From: CAVPGP01 sp963704025
GTDB lineage: Bacteria > Actinomycetota > Thermoleophilia > Gaiellales > Gaiellaceae
Direction of reading: 5' to 3'
DNA length: 64,000 bases
NCBI GenBank assembly: GCA_963704025.1
Contig: CAVPGP010000002.1
Coordinates: forward strand, 992,001 to 1,056,000
This document shows, in pieces, positions 56,546-64,000 of the stretch. Below the pieces are notes generated by a model that was not told where the DNA came from, did no database searches, and worked only from the letters and a program-made list of their open reading frames with translations. A program made the translations under genes and the position numbers. Position 1 is the stretch's first letter. Every line of letters begins with the position of its first letter.

Positions 56546-58942
56546 TCACCCGGACAGGTACACGATCGTCGCACCGTCGGCCGACTCGCTCTCGCGCCGG
56601 TCGACGAGCGGATGCTGGTCGAGCTCCTCGCGCACCGCCGTGCGGACCGCTCCCGTGCCGCGGCCGTGGACGACCCGGACACTCGGGAGCCCCGCGAGCG
56701 CGGCCTCGTCGACGAACGACCTGACGGCCTCGCGCGCCTCCTGTGCCCGCCGGCCGCGGACGTCGAGCTCGTCCGAGACGTCCCCGCGCGCCGCCGCGAG
56801 CACCCGCACCGCCGGCACGCTCGCCTCCGCCTCGCGATCGCCGCCGGCCGGGTCGGGCCGCAGCCGCGCGAGCGCGATCCGAACGCGGTGCCCGCCCTGG
56901 CCGACGACCTCCGCTTCGTCGCCTTCGATCGAGTCGATCGTGCCGCGGATGCCGACGGAGGGCGCCTCGACGGGATCCCCCGGGGCCAGCGGCCCCTGCA
57001 CGGGGAGCGGCTCCGCGACCGAGCGCAGCGACTCCTCTGCCCGCGCCGCCCGGGCCGAGGCGGCGCCGAGCCGGCGGTCGCGATCCTGCTCGGCGGCGGC
57101 GGCCGCGCGCGGTGAGCTCCGCCTGACCTGCTGCTCGCGCCGACGCGCAGCCCGGATCTCCTCGCGCAGCGCCTGCAGCTCGGCGCGCGCCGCCGCGAGG
57201 TCGCGCTCCGCGTCGCGCACCGCCAGCTCCCGCTCTCGCGCGGCCGAAGCGCGAACGGTCTCGATCTCCGCCTGGAGGACCTCCTCGCGCTCGCGCGCAC
57301 GCTCGCTCGACGCCTCGGCCTCGGCGTGCTCCCGCTCGGCCGCGTCGCGCTCCTCGGCAGCCCGTCGCTCCGCCGCCTCCGCCTCTGCCAGGAGGTCGAC
57401 GATCCGCAGCCGCTCCGGCGCGATCCGGCCGCGCGCGTCCGCGACGACGGACTCGTCGAGGCCGAGGCGCTCCGCCGTCTGCAGCGCGTGCGACGTTCCC
57501 GGCCGGCCGAGCGCGACCCGGTAGAGCGGCGCGTGCGTCTCCGGATGAAGCCCGGTCGCCGCGTTCGCGGCGCCCTCGGTCCCGCTGGCCCACTCCTTCA
57601 GCTCGGGATGATGCGTCGTCGCGACGGTCAACCGCGCCTGCCGGGCGAGGCGCTCGAGGAGGGCCTGCGCGAGCGCCGACCCCTCGACCGGGTCGGTGCC
57701 AGACGCAAGCTCGTCGACGAGGACGAGCGACCGCTCGGTCGCGGCCCGCAGGATCGCGACGAGGTTGGTGATGTGGCCGGAGAAGGTCGAGAGGCTCATC
57801 TCGATCGACTGCTGGTCGCCGATGTCGGCCAGCACCTCGTCGAAGACGGGCAGCGCGGCCTCCGCCGCCGGCGGGCGCAGCCCCGACTGGTTGAGCAGCG
57901 CGGCGAGGCCGAGCGTCTTCAGCGCCACGGTCTTGCCGCCGGTGTTCGGCCCGCTGATCACGAGCGCGCGCAGGCGCCCGAGGTCGAGGTCGATCGGAAC
58001 CGCGGCGGCGGGATCGAGCAGCGGGTGCCTGGCACCGAGCAGGCGCACCTCGTCCGAGACCTGCACCGGCGCGCCGCGCCAGCGCCGCGAGACGATGCCG
58101 GAGGCGAGCGCCGCGTCGACGGCGCCCGCGGCCTCGACGAGCGCCCGCAGCGCATCCGCACGTCCGCTCACGCTGCTCGACAGCTCGCGCAGGATCCGCT
58201 CGCTCTCCTCGCGCTCGGCTCCTGCTGCCTCGGAGAGCCGGTTGTTCAGCTCCACGACCTCGAACGGCTCGACGAAGAGCGTCTGCCCGGAGGCCGAGGC
58301 GTCGTGGACGATGCCGGGCACGCTGCGCCGCGCGCTCGCCTTCACCGCCAGCACAGGCCGCCCGCCGCGCACGGAGACGAAGTCCTCCTGGAGATGCTCC
58401 CGCAGCTTCGACGAGCGCGCCAGCCGGCGAAGCTCCTCGGTGGCGCGGTGCCTCCCGTCGCGCAGCTCCTTGCGCAGCCGACGGAGGAGCGGCGAGGCAG
58501 TGTCGCGGAGCTGCGAGCCGTCCTCCTCGACGCAGCGGTCGATCTCCTTCGCGAGCGGCGCGAGCGAGGGGTCGACGGCGGACGCGAGGTCCTGGAGCAG
58601 CGGTGCGACGTCCACCTGTGCGTCGAGCGCCGCCCGCATCCGCAGGCCGCCGCCGACGGTGGCCCCGACATGGCTCAGCGCCTCGGGGGCGAGGACGCCG
58701 CCGCGGCCGGCGTGCTCGGCGGCGGTGCGAACGTCGTGAATCCCCTCGAGCGGCGGCTCGGCCGACTGGTCGATCAGCGCGATCGCCTCGGCGGTCAGTG
58801 CCTGCCGCCGCGCCACCTCGTCGGGGTCGGCCGAAGGGACGAGCGCGCGCACGACCTCGTCGCCGTGCGACGTCTCCGTCGCCGAGGCGAGCCGCTCCAC
58901 TATCGCGGGGAATTCGAGCGCAGCGAGTGCTTTGGCGTCCAC
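56546..58942 (-). CDS. mutS2: MutS2 endonuclease
   Basis: 798 residues. Clamp and lever helices (1-300), then ALVISGPNTGGKTVALKTLG (Walker A), LADIGDQQSIEMSLSTFSGH, RSLVLVDELASGTDPVEGSA (Walker B), TVATTHHPELKEWASGTEGA; a coiled coil rich in Ala/Glu (about 510-640) and a C-terminal Smr nuclease domain, LDVRGRRAQEAREAVRSFVD with SVRVVHGRGTGAVRTAVREE. Acts on branched DNA or stalled ribosomes. GTG start 58942. Confidence 0.95.
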   Translation of the reverse strand: MDAKALAALEFPAIVERLASATETSHGDEVVRALVPSADPDEVARRQALTAEAIALIDQSAEPPLEGIHDVRTAAEHAGRGGVLAPEALSHVGATVGGGLRMRAALDAQVDVAPLLQDLASAVDPSLAPLAKEIDRCVEEDGSQLRDTASPLLRRLRKELRDGRHRATEELRRLARSSKLREHLQEDFVSVRGGRPVLAVKASARRSVPGIVHDASASGQTLFVEPFEVVELNNRLSEAAGAEREESERILRELSSSVSGRADALRALVEAAGAVDAALASGIVSRRWRGAPVQVSDEVRLLGARHPLLDPAAAVPIDLDLGRLRALVISGPNTGGKTVALKTLGLAALLNQSGLRPPAAEAALPVFDEVLADIGDQQSIEMSLSTFSGHITNLVAILRAATERSLVLVDELASGTDPVEGSALAQALLERLARQARLTVATTHHPELKEWASGTEGAANAATGLHPETHAPLYRVALGRPGTSHALQTAERLGLDESVVADARGRIAPERLRIVDLLAEAEAAERRAAEERDAAEREHAEAEASSERAREREEVLQAEIETVRASAARERELAVRDAERDLAAARAELQALREEIRAARRREQQVRRSSPRAAAAAEQDRDRRLGAASARAARAEESLRSVAEPLPVQGPLAPGDPVEAPSVGIRGTIDSIEGDEAEVVGQGGHRVRIALARLRPDPAGGDREAEASVPAVRVLAAARGDVSDELDVRGRRAQEAREAVRSFVDEAALAGLPSVRVVHGRGTGAVRTAVREELDQHPLVDRRESESADGATIVYLSG

Positions 58943-58987
58943 CCGGCGAGTGTACGACCGGCTCGGCCGCTGTCCAGCCGGGCGGGC

Positions 58988-60034
58988 TCAGCCGCCGAAG
59001 CGCGGCCTCTCTCTGCGTCGCCTGCTCGGCCGTGAGTCGAGGGTCGAGAACTGCTCCAGCGCCTCGCCGGCGCCGCGCGCGACCGTCGTCAGCGGCTCGT
59101 CCGCCACTGTCACGTGCAGCCCGGTCTGGAGTCGAAGCAGCTCGTCGAAGCCGGGCAGGAGCGCGCCGCCGCCGACGAGCATCAGCCCTCGGTCGGCGAT
59201 GTCGGAGGCGAGCTCGGGCGGCGTTCGGTCCAGCAGATCCTTGACGGCGCCGACGATCTGGTCGAGCGGGCGGGCCAGGGCGCTGCGCACGAAGTCGGCG
59301 TCGATCGACACGCGCCGCAAGAGCCCGGTGACGAGGTCGCGCCCGGCGACGTCGGCGGCCTCGGGGACATCGACGCCGGCAACCGCGCTGCCGATCTCGA
59401 CCTTGAGCGCCTCGGCCTGCTCCTGCCCGATCAGGAGCCGGTGCTGCTCCTGGATGTCACGCACGATCGCCTCGTCGAGCTCGTAGCCGCCGACGCGGAT
59501 CGAGTGCGCGACGACGAGACCGCCCAGCGCGGTCACCGCCATCTCGCTCGTGCCGCCGCCGATGTCGACCACCAGCGACCCGACCGATTCCGCCACCGGC
59601 AGGCCGGCGCCGATCGCGGCGGCCAGCGGCTCGTCGATCAGGACCGCCTGCGCCGCACCCGCGCCGCGCGTCGCCTCCTCGACCGCGCTTCGCTCCACCG
59701 AGGTGACGCCGCTCGGCACGCAGACGATCACGTGAGCGCGGGACCGGTAGCCGATCGCCTGCCCGATGAAGTGGCGCAGCATCTGCTCCGTCACCTCGAA
59801 GTCCGCGATCACCCCGTGCCGGAGCGGCCGCGTCGCCCTGATGTGCGCCGGAGTGCGGCCGATCATCCGCCGCGCGCGATCGCCGACCGCCTGCACCTCT
59901 CCCGTGCGCTCGTCGATCGCGACCACCGAGGGCTCGAACAGAACGATCCCCTCGCCGCGGCGGAAGACGACGGTGTTCGCCGTGCCCAGATCGACCGCCA
60001 GCTGACGCTCGGTCCCGACCCGAGGGAGCCTCAT
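58988..60034 (-). CDS. MreB-like actin-family protein
   Basis: 348 residues from ATG 60034 (preceded by gggag; an upstream ATG at 60049 is also in frame). RQLAVDLGTANTVVFRRGEG (phosphate 1), EPSVVAIDERTGEVQAVGD, LRHGVIADFEVTEQMLRHFI, IVCVPSGVTSVERSAVEEAT, GSLVVDIGGGTSEMAVTALG (phosphate 2) and LMLVGGGALLPGFDELL. A shape-determining filament former. No mreC or mreD is beside it, so it is a lone copy; another set may exist elsewhere. Confidence 0.9.
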   Translation of the reverse strand: MRLPRVGTERQLAVDLGTANTVVFRRGEGIVLFEPSVVAIDERTGEVQAVGDRARRMIGRTPAHIRATRPLRHGVIADFEVTEQMLRHFIGQAIGYRSRAHVIVCVPSGVTSVERSAVEEATRGAGAAQAVLIDEPLAAAIGAGLPVAESVGSLVVDIGGGTSEMAVTALGGLVVAHSIRVGGYELDEAIVRDIQEQHRLLIGQEQAEALKVEIGSAVAGVDVPEAADVAGRDLVTGLLRRVSIDADFVRSALARPLDQIVGAVKDLLDRTPPELASDIADRGLMLVGGGALLPGFDELLRLQTGLHVTVADEPLTTVARGAGEALEQFSTLDSRPSRRRRERPRFGG

Positions 60035-60095
60035 CTCACGCTCCCGCATGCGGCTATGCGCCCCACCCCGCTTCGACCCTAGCGCAGCGTCGGTG

Positions 60096-61244
60096 TCAGA
60101 CGAGCTGTCGCTCGTGCGCGAGCTCGCCGCGCTCGAAGCGCCCCGGCGCGAACGGCTCGAGCAACCCGTCCAACGGCTCCGCTGCGACTGCGGCCGCGAG
60201 TCTGCGGCCGATTGCAGGAGCCAGCATGAACCCGTGGCCGCTGAAGCCCGCGGCCACCCAGAGACCGGGATGGCCTTCGACCTCGCCCACGACCGGCTGG
60301 CGATCAGGCGTCAGGTCGTAGACACCGCTGGCGAGCACCGGGAACGTGACGTAGGAGAGGATCGGCAGCAGCTCGGCGAGCTCGCCTACGAGCCGGTAGC
60401 GCCATTCCTCGCGATGCTCTGCGGGATCCCCGGTCGCGCTCAGGTCGCTGGCGAGGACCCGGCCGTTGGCGAGCTGCTTCGCCGCGAGCCGCCGCTCGGC
60501 CGAGACGACGAGCGGGGCCAGCAGCCGCTCTCGGATCGGGTCGCTGAGGAAGAGGTGCCGCGCCTCGGGCTCGATCGGAACCTTCACCCCGAGCGGCGCC
60601 ACCAGCGCCGGGGTCGCCTCGGCGGCGGCGATCACGACGGCGCCCGCGCGCACAGGGCCCATGGCGGTCTCCAGCCGCCAGCCCGAGCCGCCCGGGTCGA
60701 GCCGGCGCACGTCGGCGATCTCGAGCCTGGCGCCGCGCTCGATCGCTGCTGCGGCGAAGGCCTCGACGACCGCCTGCGGGCGGTCGAAGTAGCCGTCCTC
60801 GTCGTTCCAGGCAGCGCCTGCGACCGAGCTGACCTCGAGGCCCGGGACAAGCTCGGCGGCCTCGGCCGGTCCGACGATCCGGCTCGGGATTCCGAGCCCG
60901 TTCTGCAGCGCGACGTCCGTCCGCAGCTCCGCGAGCATCTCCTCGCCGTGCGCGAGGAAGAGATAGCCGCACGCGTCGAAGCTCGCGTCCACGTCGCGGC
61001 CGAGCCGCTCGCCGAGCTCCCGGTAGAAGCCGAGCGCCTCGCGCGCGAGCACGCAGGTGACCCGCGTCGCCCATTGCTGGCGCACGCCTCCCGGCTGCAC
61101 ACCGGATGCCCCGGCGGCGATACCGCTCCGCTCGAGCACGAGCGTCTCGATCCCGCGATCGGCCAGGAAGAACGCAACCGCGAGGCCGGTGATGCCCGCC
61201 CCGACGACCGCGACGTCCACCCGCTCCTCCACCGCGTCGATCAT
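60096..61244 (-). CDS. FAD-dependent oxidoreductase, DAO family
   Basis: 382 residues from ATG 61244. VDVAVVGAGITGLAVAFFLA (FAD fold), GIAAGASGVQPGGVRQQWAT (S-G-x-R-type loop), LAREALGFYRELGERLG, VVIAAAEATPALVAPLGVKV and YDLTPDRQPVVGEVEGHPGL, WVAAGFSGHGFMLAPAIGRR (the DxxPxIG and GHG motifs of glycine-oxidase/sarcosine-oxidase relatives). Oxidises an amino or imino acid; substrate unknown. Divergent from the next gene with 18 bases between starts. Confidence 0.92.
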   Translation of the reverse strand: MIDAVEERVDVAVVGAGITGLAVAFFLADRGIETLVLERSGIAAGASGVQPGGVRQQWATRVTCVLAREALGFYRELGERLGRDVDASFDACGYLFLAHGEEMLAELRTDVALQNGLGIPSRIVGPAEAAELVPGLEVSSVAGAAWNDEDGYFDRPQAVVEAFAAAAIERGARLEIADVRRLDPGGSGWRLETAMGPVRAGAVVIAAAEATPALVAPLGVKVPIEPEARHLFLSDPIRERLLAPLVVSAERRLAAKQLANGRVLASDLSATGDPAEHREEWRYRLVGELAELLPILSYVTFPVLASGVYDLTPDRQPVVGEVEGHPGLWVAAGFSGHGFMLAPAIGRRLAAAVAAEPLDGLLEPFAPGRFERGELAHERQLV

Positions 61245-61250
61245 GACTCG

Positions 61251-61256
61251 TATGCT
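61251..61256 (+). promoter_or_regulatory. -10 element TATGCT of a leaderless message
   Basis: TATGCT ends six bases before GTG 61263. This is the spacing seen when transcription starts at the start codon, and it supports the GTG over the later ATG at 61281. Confidence 0.4.
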
Positions 61257-61262
61257 CACGGC

Positions 61263-61586
61263 GTGTCGGCTCCCGGCGAGATGCGGCTCTACGACCTGCG
61301 CGTGACCGTCGAGCGGATCGAGGGCCGCTCCGTCTGCGGCCTCCAGGTGGGCGACTACTTCGAGCTGACGGAGTCGAGCCGGCTGCGGATCCCCGAGGGC
61401 AGGCACTTCTGCCTCTACGCGCTGCAGTCGGTGCTGCCGCTCCTGCCCGCGAAGCAGCGGCGCCTGCCCGACGAGGACTGGCTGGAGCAGGAGTCGCTCG
61501 TCTGCTGCCCCGACCCCGAGGAACGGCTCGTGATGCGCATCGAGCGGATCGGCGAGCGCACGCTCCTGACCGGGGACCTGACCTGA
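61263..61586 (+). CDS. TIGR04076-like protein
   Basis: 107 residues from GTG 61263 (or 101 from ATG 61281). RLYDLRVTVERIEGRSVCGL, QVGDYFELTESSRLRIPEGR, HFCLYALQSVLPLLPAKQRR and SLVCCPDPEERLVMRIERIG follow the layout of TIGR04076: Y-D-L/V-V, G-x-K/Q-V-G-D-x-F, CLYALxxxLPxL, CPDP. Role unknown; the Cys residues could bind metal or flavin. Its start faces the FAD oxidoreductase promoter, suggesting shared control. Confidence 0.8.
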   Translation: MSAPGEMRLYDLRVTVERIEGRSVCGLQVGDYFELTESSRLRIPEGRHFCLYALQSVLPLLPAKQRRLPDEDWLEQESLVCCPDPEERLVMRIERIGERTLLTGDLT

Positions 61587-61608
61587 GCGTCCGGCCGAAG
61601 GTCGGCCG

Positions 61609-62496
61609 TTGAGCCCAGTGGAGGTCGGAGTCGGGCTGCAGTCCGACAAGCGGCCTGAGGAGTACGCCGAGATCGGCCGGCGCGCCGAGGCGGCCGGCGT
61701 CGAGGTGATCTCGGTCTTCCACGACCTGCTCTACCAGCCGGCGATCGCGCCGCTCCTGCTGCTGGCGCAGGCGACCGAGCGCGTGCGCCTCGGGCCGGCG
61801 GCGCTGAACCCGTACACGCTGCATCCGGTCGAGATCGCGGGCCAGGTTGCCGCTCTCGATCTCGTCTCGGACGGAAGAGCGTTCCTCGGCCTCGCGTACG
61901 GGTCCTGGCTCGACCAGCTCGGGCTCGACCAGCCGCGACCCGTCGAGACGATGCGCGAGGCGGTGGAGATCGTGCGGCGCCTGCTCGCGGGCGACCGCGG
62001 CGGCTTCCGCGGCGAGGTGTTCGAGCTCGCACCCGGCGCCGGGCTCAACTACGAGCCCGCGCGGACGAGCGTGCCTCTGATGCTCGGAACGTGGCACCCC
62101 CGCCTGGCGGCGCTCGCCGCGGAGGTGGCCGACGAGGTCAAGATCGGCGGCTGCGCGAACCCCGCGATGGTGCGGCTGATGCGTGAGTGGATCGGCCGCG
62201 ACGACGTCGGCGTCGTCGTCGGCGCCGTGACGGTTGTCGACCGCGACGGAGCCCGCGCCCGCGCCCTGGCCCGCGAGAAGGTGGCGATGTACCTCGACGT
62301 GGTCGGCGACCTCGACCCGACCCTCGAGCCCGGCTCGGAGCCGCCGCTCGAGCTCTTCACGTTCGCCGGCACCCCGGCGGAGGTCGTGGCGCACGTGGAG
62401 GAGCTCGCGGCGGCCGGCCTCCGCCGCGTCGAGTTCGGCGACCCGGTCGGGCTCGACCTGCTCCTCGCCGAGGTCGTGCCCGCACTCAGGGGCTAG
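61609..62496 (+). CDS. LLM-class F420-dependent oxidoreductase
   Basis: 295 residues from TTG 61609; a GTG three codons on is also possible. A luciferase-like barrel: EVGVGLQSDKRPEEYAEIGR, RAEAAGVEVISVFHDLLYQP, LAQATERVRLGPAALNPYTL, HPVEIAGQVAALDLVSDGRA, FLGLAYGSWLDQLGLDQPRP, PLMLGTWHPRLAALAAEVAD and KIGGCANPAMVRLMREWIG. Resembles methylene-H4MPT-reductase-like F420 enzymes of actinobacteria. The substrate is not predictable. Confidence 0.9.
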   Translation: MSPVEVGVGLQSDKRPEEYAEIGRRAEAAGVEVISVFHDLLYQPAIAPLLLLAQATERVRLGPAALNPYTLHPVEIAGQVAALDLVSDGRAFLGLAYGSWLDQLGLDQPRPVETMREAVEIVRRLLAGDRGGFRGEVFELAPGAGLNYEPARTSVPLMLGTWHPRLAALAAEVADEVKIGGCANPAMVRLMREWIGRDDVGVVVGAVTVVDRDGARARALAREKVAMYLDVVGDLDPTLEPGSEPPLELFTFAGTPAEVVAHVEELAAAGLRRVEFGDPVGLDLLLAEVVPALRG

Positions 62497-62506
62497 CCGC
62501 GAGACT

Positions 62507-62869
62507 ATGGCGGTGCCGATCCCCCGCCCCTACCGAGTGCTGGTCCTCGGCGGCGGCCTGCCCGCCTACTTCGAGGCGCCCGAGGAGGAGAAGCAGGACG
62601 TCTTCCTGCCGGCGTTCGGGCGGCTGCTCGCCCGCTGGGAGGAGCTCGGCGCGCGCGTCGTGGCGTCGTTCTGCGACGACGTCCTCCAGGTCGGGCCGGT
62701 CGAGGCCGGCTCCTGGGCCTGGTACCTGATCTTCGAGCTCGACGACCTCGACGTGGCCGCGGAGCTGATGGCCGCTGTGCGCGAGCCGATCGACGGCGTG
62801 CGGCTCGACCGGTACGTGGGCTTCGAGCTCCGGATCGGGCGCCCCTTCTGGGCGCGGGAAGAGCGCTAG
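62507..62869 (+). CDS. Small alpha/beta-barrel-like hypothetical protein
   Basis: 120 residues from ATG 62507. PYRVLVLGGGLPAYFEAPEE, FGRLLARWEELGARVVASFC, DDVLQVGPVEAGSWAWYLIF, ELDDLDVAAELMAAVREPID, and YVGFELRIGRPFW. The order strand, helix, strand, strand, helix, strand fits a dimeric ferredoxin-like barrel. Ten bases after the F420-type gene, same strand. Function unknown. Confidence 0.7.
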   Translation: MAVPIPRPYRVLVLGGGLPAYFEAPEEEKQDVFLPAFGRLLARWEELGARVVASFCDDVLQVGPVEAGSWAWYLIFELDDLDVAAELMAAVREPIDGVRLDRYVGFELRIGRPFWAREER

Positions 62870-62881
62870 CATCGAGGTCAG

Positions 62882-63964
62882 TTGACGACGGCGCCGACCG
62901 CCATCGCCCAATCCTCCGGGAGCCCGCGGCGACGCCTGCCCTCGGCCGGCTTCCTGCGCTTCCTGGTGCGCCGCCTCGTCGCGCTCGTGCTGCTGGCGGT
63001 GGGCATCACGCTGGTCGTCTTCGCGCTGACGCAGCTCGTGCCCTCGAACGCGGTCACCGCCAACCTCGGCGAGCAGGCCGCCGGCGACCCGGAGGCGGTC
63101 GCCGCGTTCAAGCACAAGTACGGGCTCGACCGGCCGCTGCCGGTCCGGTACGCGCTTTACCTCGAGCACGTCGTGCGGGGCGACCTCGGCGAGTCGGCGG
63201 TCACCCACGAGGCGGTGACGCACGACCTCCGCATCTTCATCCCGGCGACGGCCGAGCTGGCGCTGGCCGCAGTCTTCCTGGCGACGATCTTCGGCGTCCC
63301 GTTCGGCGTCTACGCGGCCATGCGGCGGAACAGGCCCGCGGACCATCTCCTGCGGGTGGTCTCGCTCGGCGGGATCTCAATGCCGACCTTCTGGATCGCG
63401 CTCGTCGCGCTCTACCTCGGCTTCTACCGGCTCGGCTGGTTCCCCGGCAGCGACCGGCTCGACCCCGGGACGCTCCCGCCGCCGCACAAGACCGGCCTCT
63501 ACACGGTCGACGCCCTGCTCGCAGGCGAGTGGGGCCTCGCCGGCCAGGCGCTGCACCATCTCGCGCTGCCCGCGCTCGTGCTCGCCGCGTTCAACGTCAG
63601 CCTGCTGACGCGGTACACGCGCTCGGCTGTGCTCGAGGTGGCCGGCAACGACTACGTCCGGGCGGCCCGCGCGAAGGGACTGCCCGAGCAGACCGTCGTC
63701 CGCCGCTACATCCTGCGCGCGGCGCTGCCGTCGGTCGTGACCGTCCTCGGCCTCGTCTTCGCGAACGTGCTCACCGGCGCGGTGCTCGTCGAGAAGATCT
63801 TCTCCTGGCCCGGGATCGGGCAGTACGCCTACAACGCTGCGATCGGGCTCGACGTGCCCGCCATCGCAGGCGTGAGCATTTTCGTCGCCGTCGTCTACGT
63901 CACGATCAACTTCATCGTCGACGTGCTCTACGGCGTGATCGACCCGAGGATCCGCGTCACGTGA
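62882..63964 (+). CDS. Peptide/nickel ABC transporter permease, DppB type
   Basis: 360 residues from TTG 62882, which follows gaggt. LRFLVRRLVALVLLAVGITL (first helix), KHKYGLDRPLPVRYALYLEH, PATAELALAAVFLATIFGVP, NDYVRAARAKGLPEQTVVRR (EAA loop), SWPGIGQYAYNAAIGLDVPA and DPRIRVT. It differs in sequence from the orphan permease at 11839. Its stop overlaps the next gene (GTGA), the usual dppB-dppC junction. A start later than the TTG is possible, since the first 25 residues are polar. Confidence 0.92.
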   Translation: MTTAPTAIAQSSGSPRRRLPSAGFLRFLVRRLVALVLLAVGITLVVFALTQLVPSNAVTANLGEQAAGDPEAVAAFKHKYGLDRPLPVRYALYLEHVVRGDLGESAVTHEAVTHDLRIFIPATAELALAAVFLATIFGVPFGVYAAMRRNRPADHLLRVVSLGGISMPTFWIALVALYLGFYRLGWFPGSDRLDPGTLPPPHKTGLYTVDALLAGEWGLAGQALHHLALPALVLAAFNVSLLTRYTRSAVLEVAGNDYVRAARAKGLPEQTVVRRYILRAALPSVVTVLGLVFANVLTGAVLVEKIFSWPGIGQYAYNAAIGLDVPAIAGVSIFVAVVYVTINFIVDVLYGVIDPRIRVT

Positions 63965-64000
63965 GCGCCTTCGCCTTCCGCCTGTGGCCGCGGCGCCGTT
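63961..64000 (+). CDS. Start of a following ABC permease gene (DppC type), cut by the window edge
   Basis: GTG 63961 overlaps the dppB-type stop by four bases and reads VSAFAFRLWPRRR up to the end of the window. A basic N-terminal segment is normal for DppC, the second permease of such transporters. Only 13 residues are visible, so the call rests on position. Confidence 0.5.
   Translation, partial: MSAFAFRLWPRRR

Overview
The window is about 70% GC, almost fully coding and rich in GTG starts. It reads as chromosome from a member of the Actinomycetota, most likely the class Thermoleophilia (Gaiellales/Solirubrobacterales type). That placement is inferred from a SepIVA/DivIVA-like gene beside coaD, class II DAHP synthase, an F420-type luciferase-like oxidoreductase and secreted proteins built from short Ig-like repeats. 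No 16S, tRNA or other stable RNA gene was recognised. There is no phage, IS element or CRISPR array.

Layout. 1-1.9 kb: two broken genes (secreted Ig-repeat protein, EamA exporter). 2-5.9 kb (minus): recG, a 43-aa membrane protein, rsmD, coaD, SepIVA-like. 6-11.7 kb: a two-component system divergent from a seven-gene, translationally coupled electron-transfer operon (two small proteins, ApbE flavin transferase, a NOX/ferric-reductase-like haem membrane protein, a 3Fe-4S ferredoxin, ferredoxin reductase, a small secreted protein). 11.8-16.3 kb: an orphan OppB-type permease, then rpmB, asp23, fakA, a receiver-only regulator and degV. 16.3-27.7 kb (minus): one long run, flippase, priA, unknown, def, fmt, rsmB, rpe, ribD, small gene, ribE, ribBA, ribH, GNAT. 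Here ribE, ribBA and ribH each carry a single-base frameshift. 27.8-29.4 kb: ZIP transporter and DtxR/MntR regulator flanking a perfect operator.

29.6-38.3 kb (minus): tyrA, aroA, cmk, plsC, der, gpsA, lipoprotein, metK. 38.4-39 kb: a kinase/regulator pair collapsed by deletion into one pseudogene. 39.4-41.9 kb: aroG back to back with trpS, which has a Trp-containing leader peptide and a perfect 14-bp hairpin. 41.9-47.9 kb: secreted phosphoesterase, rRNA pseudouridine synthase, a MarR switch with palindromic operators and a divergent 62-aa gene, scpB, scpA, lgt. 48-54.5 kb: ECF sigma and anti-sigma, CBS protein, S33 peptidase, dnaE. 54.6-64 kb: small unknown genes, an orphan Hcp protein, mutS2, MreB-like, a FAD oxidoreductase divergent from a TIGR04076-like gene, an F420-type oxidoreductase, and the start of a peptide ABC transporter operon that runs off the window.

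Genes inside the runs overlap by 1-4 bases (ATGA, GTGA, TTGA, TGATG) almost everywhere, so translational coupling is the rule. The aromatic genes (tyrA, aroA, aroG, trpS) form a loose cluster. The most notable candidates for new biology are the trpS leader, the electron-transfer operon with no visible flavin acceptor, the lumazine synthase with a roughly 210-residue disordered extension, and the clustered frameshifts in the riboflavin genes.
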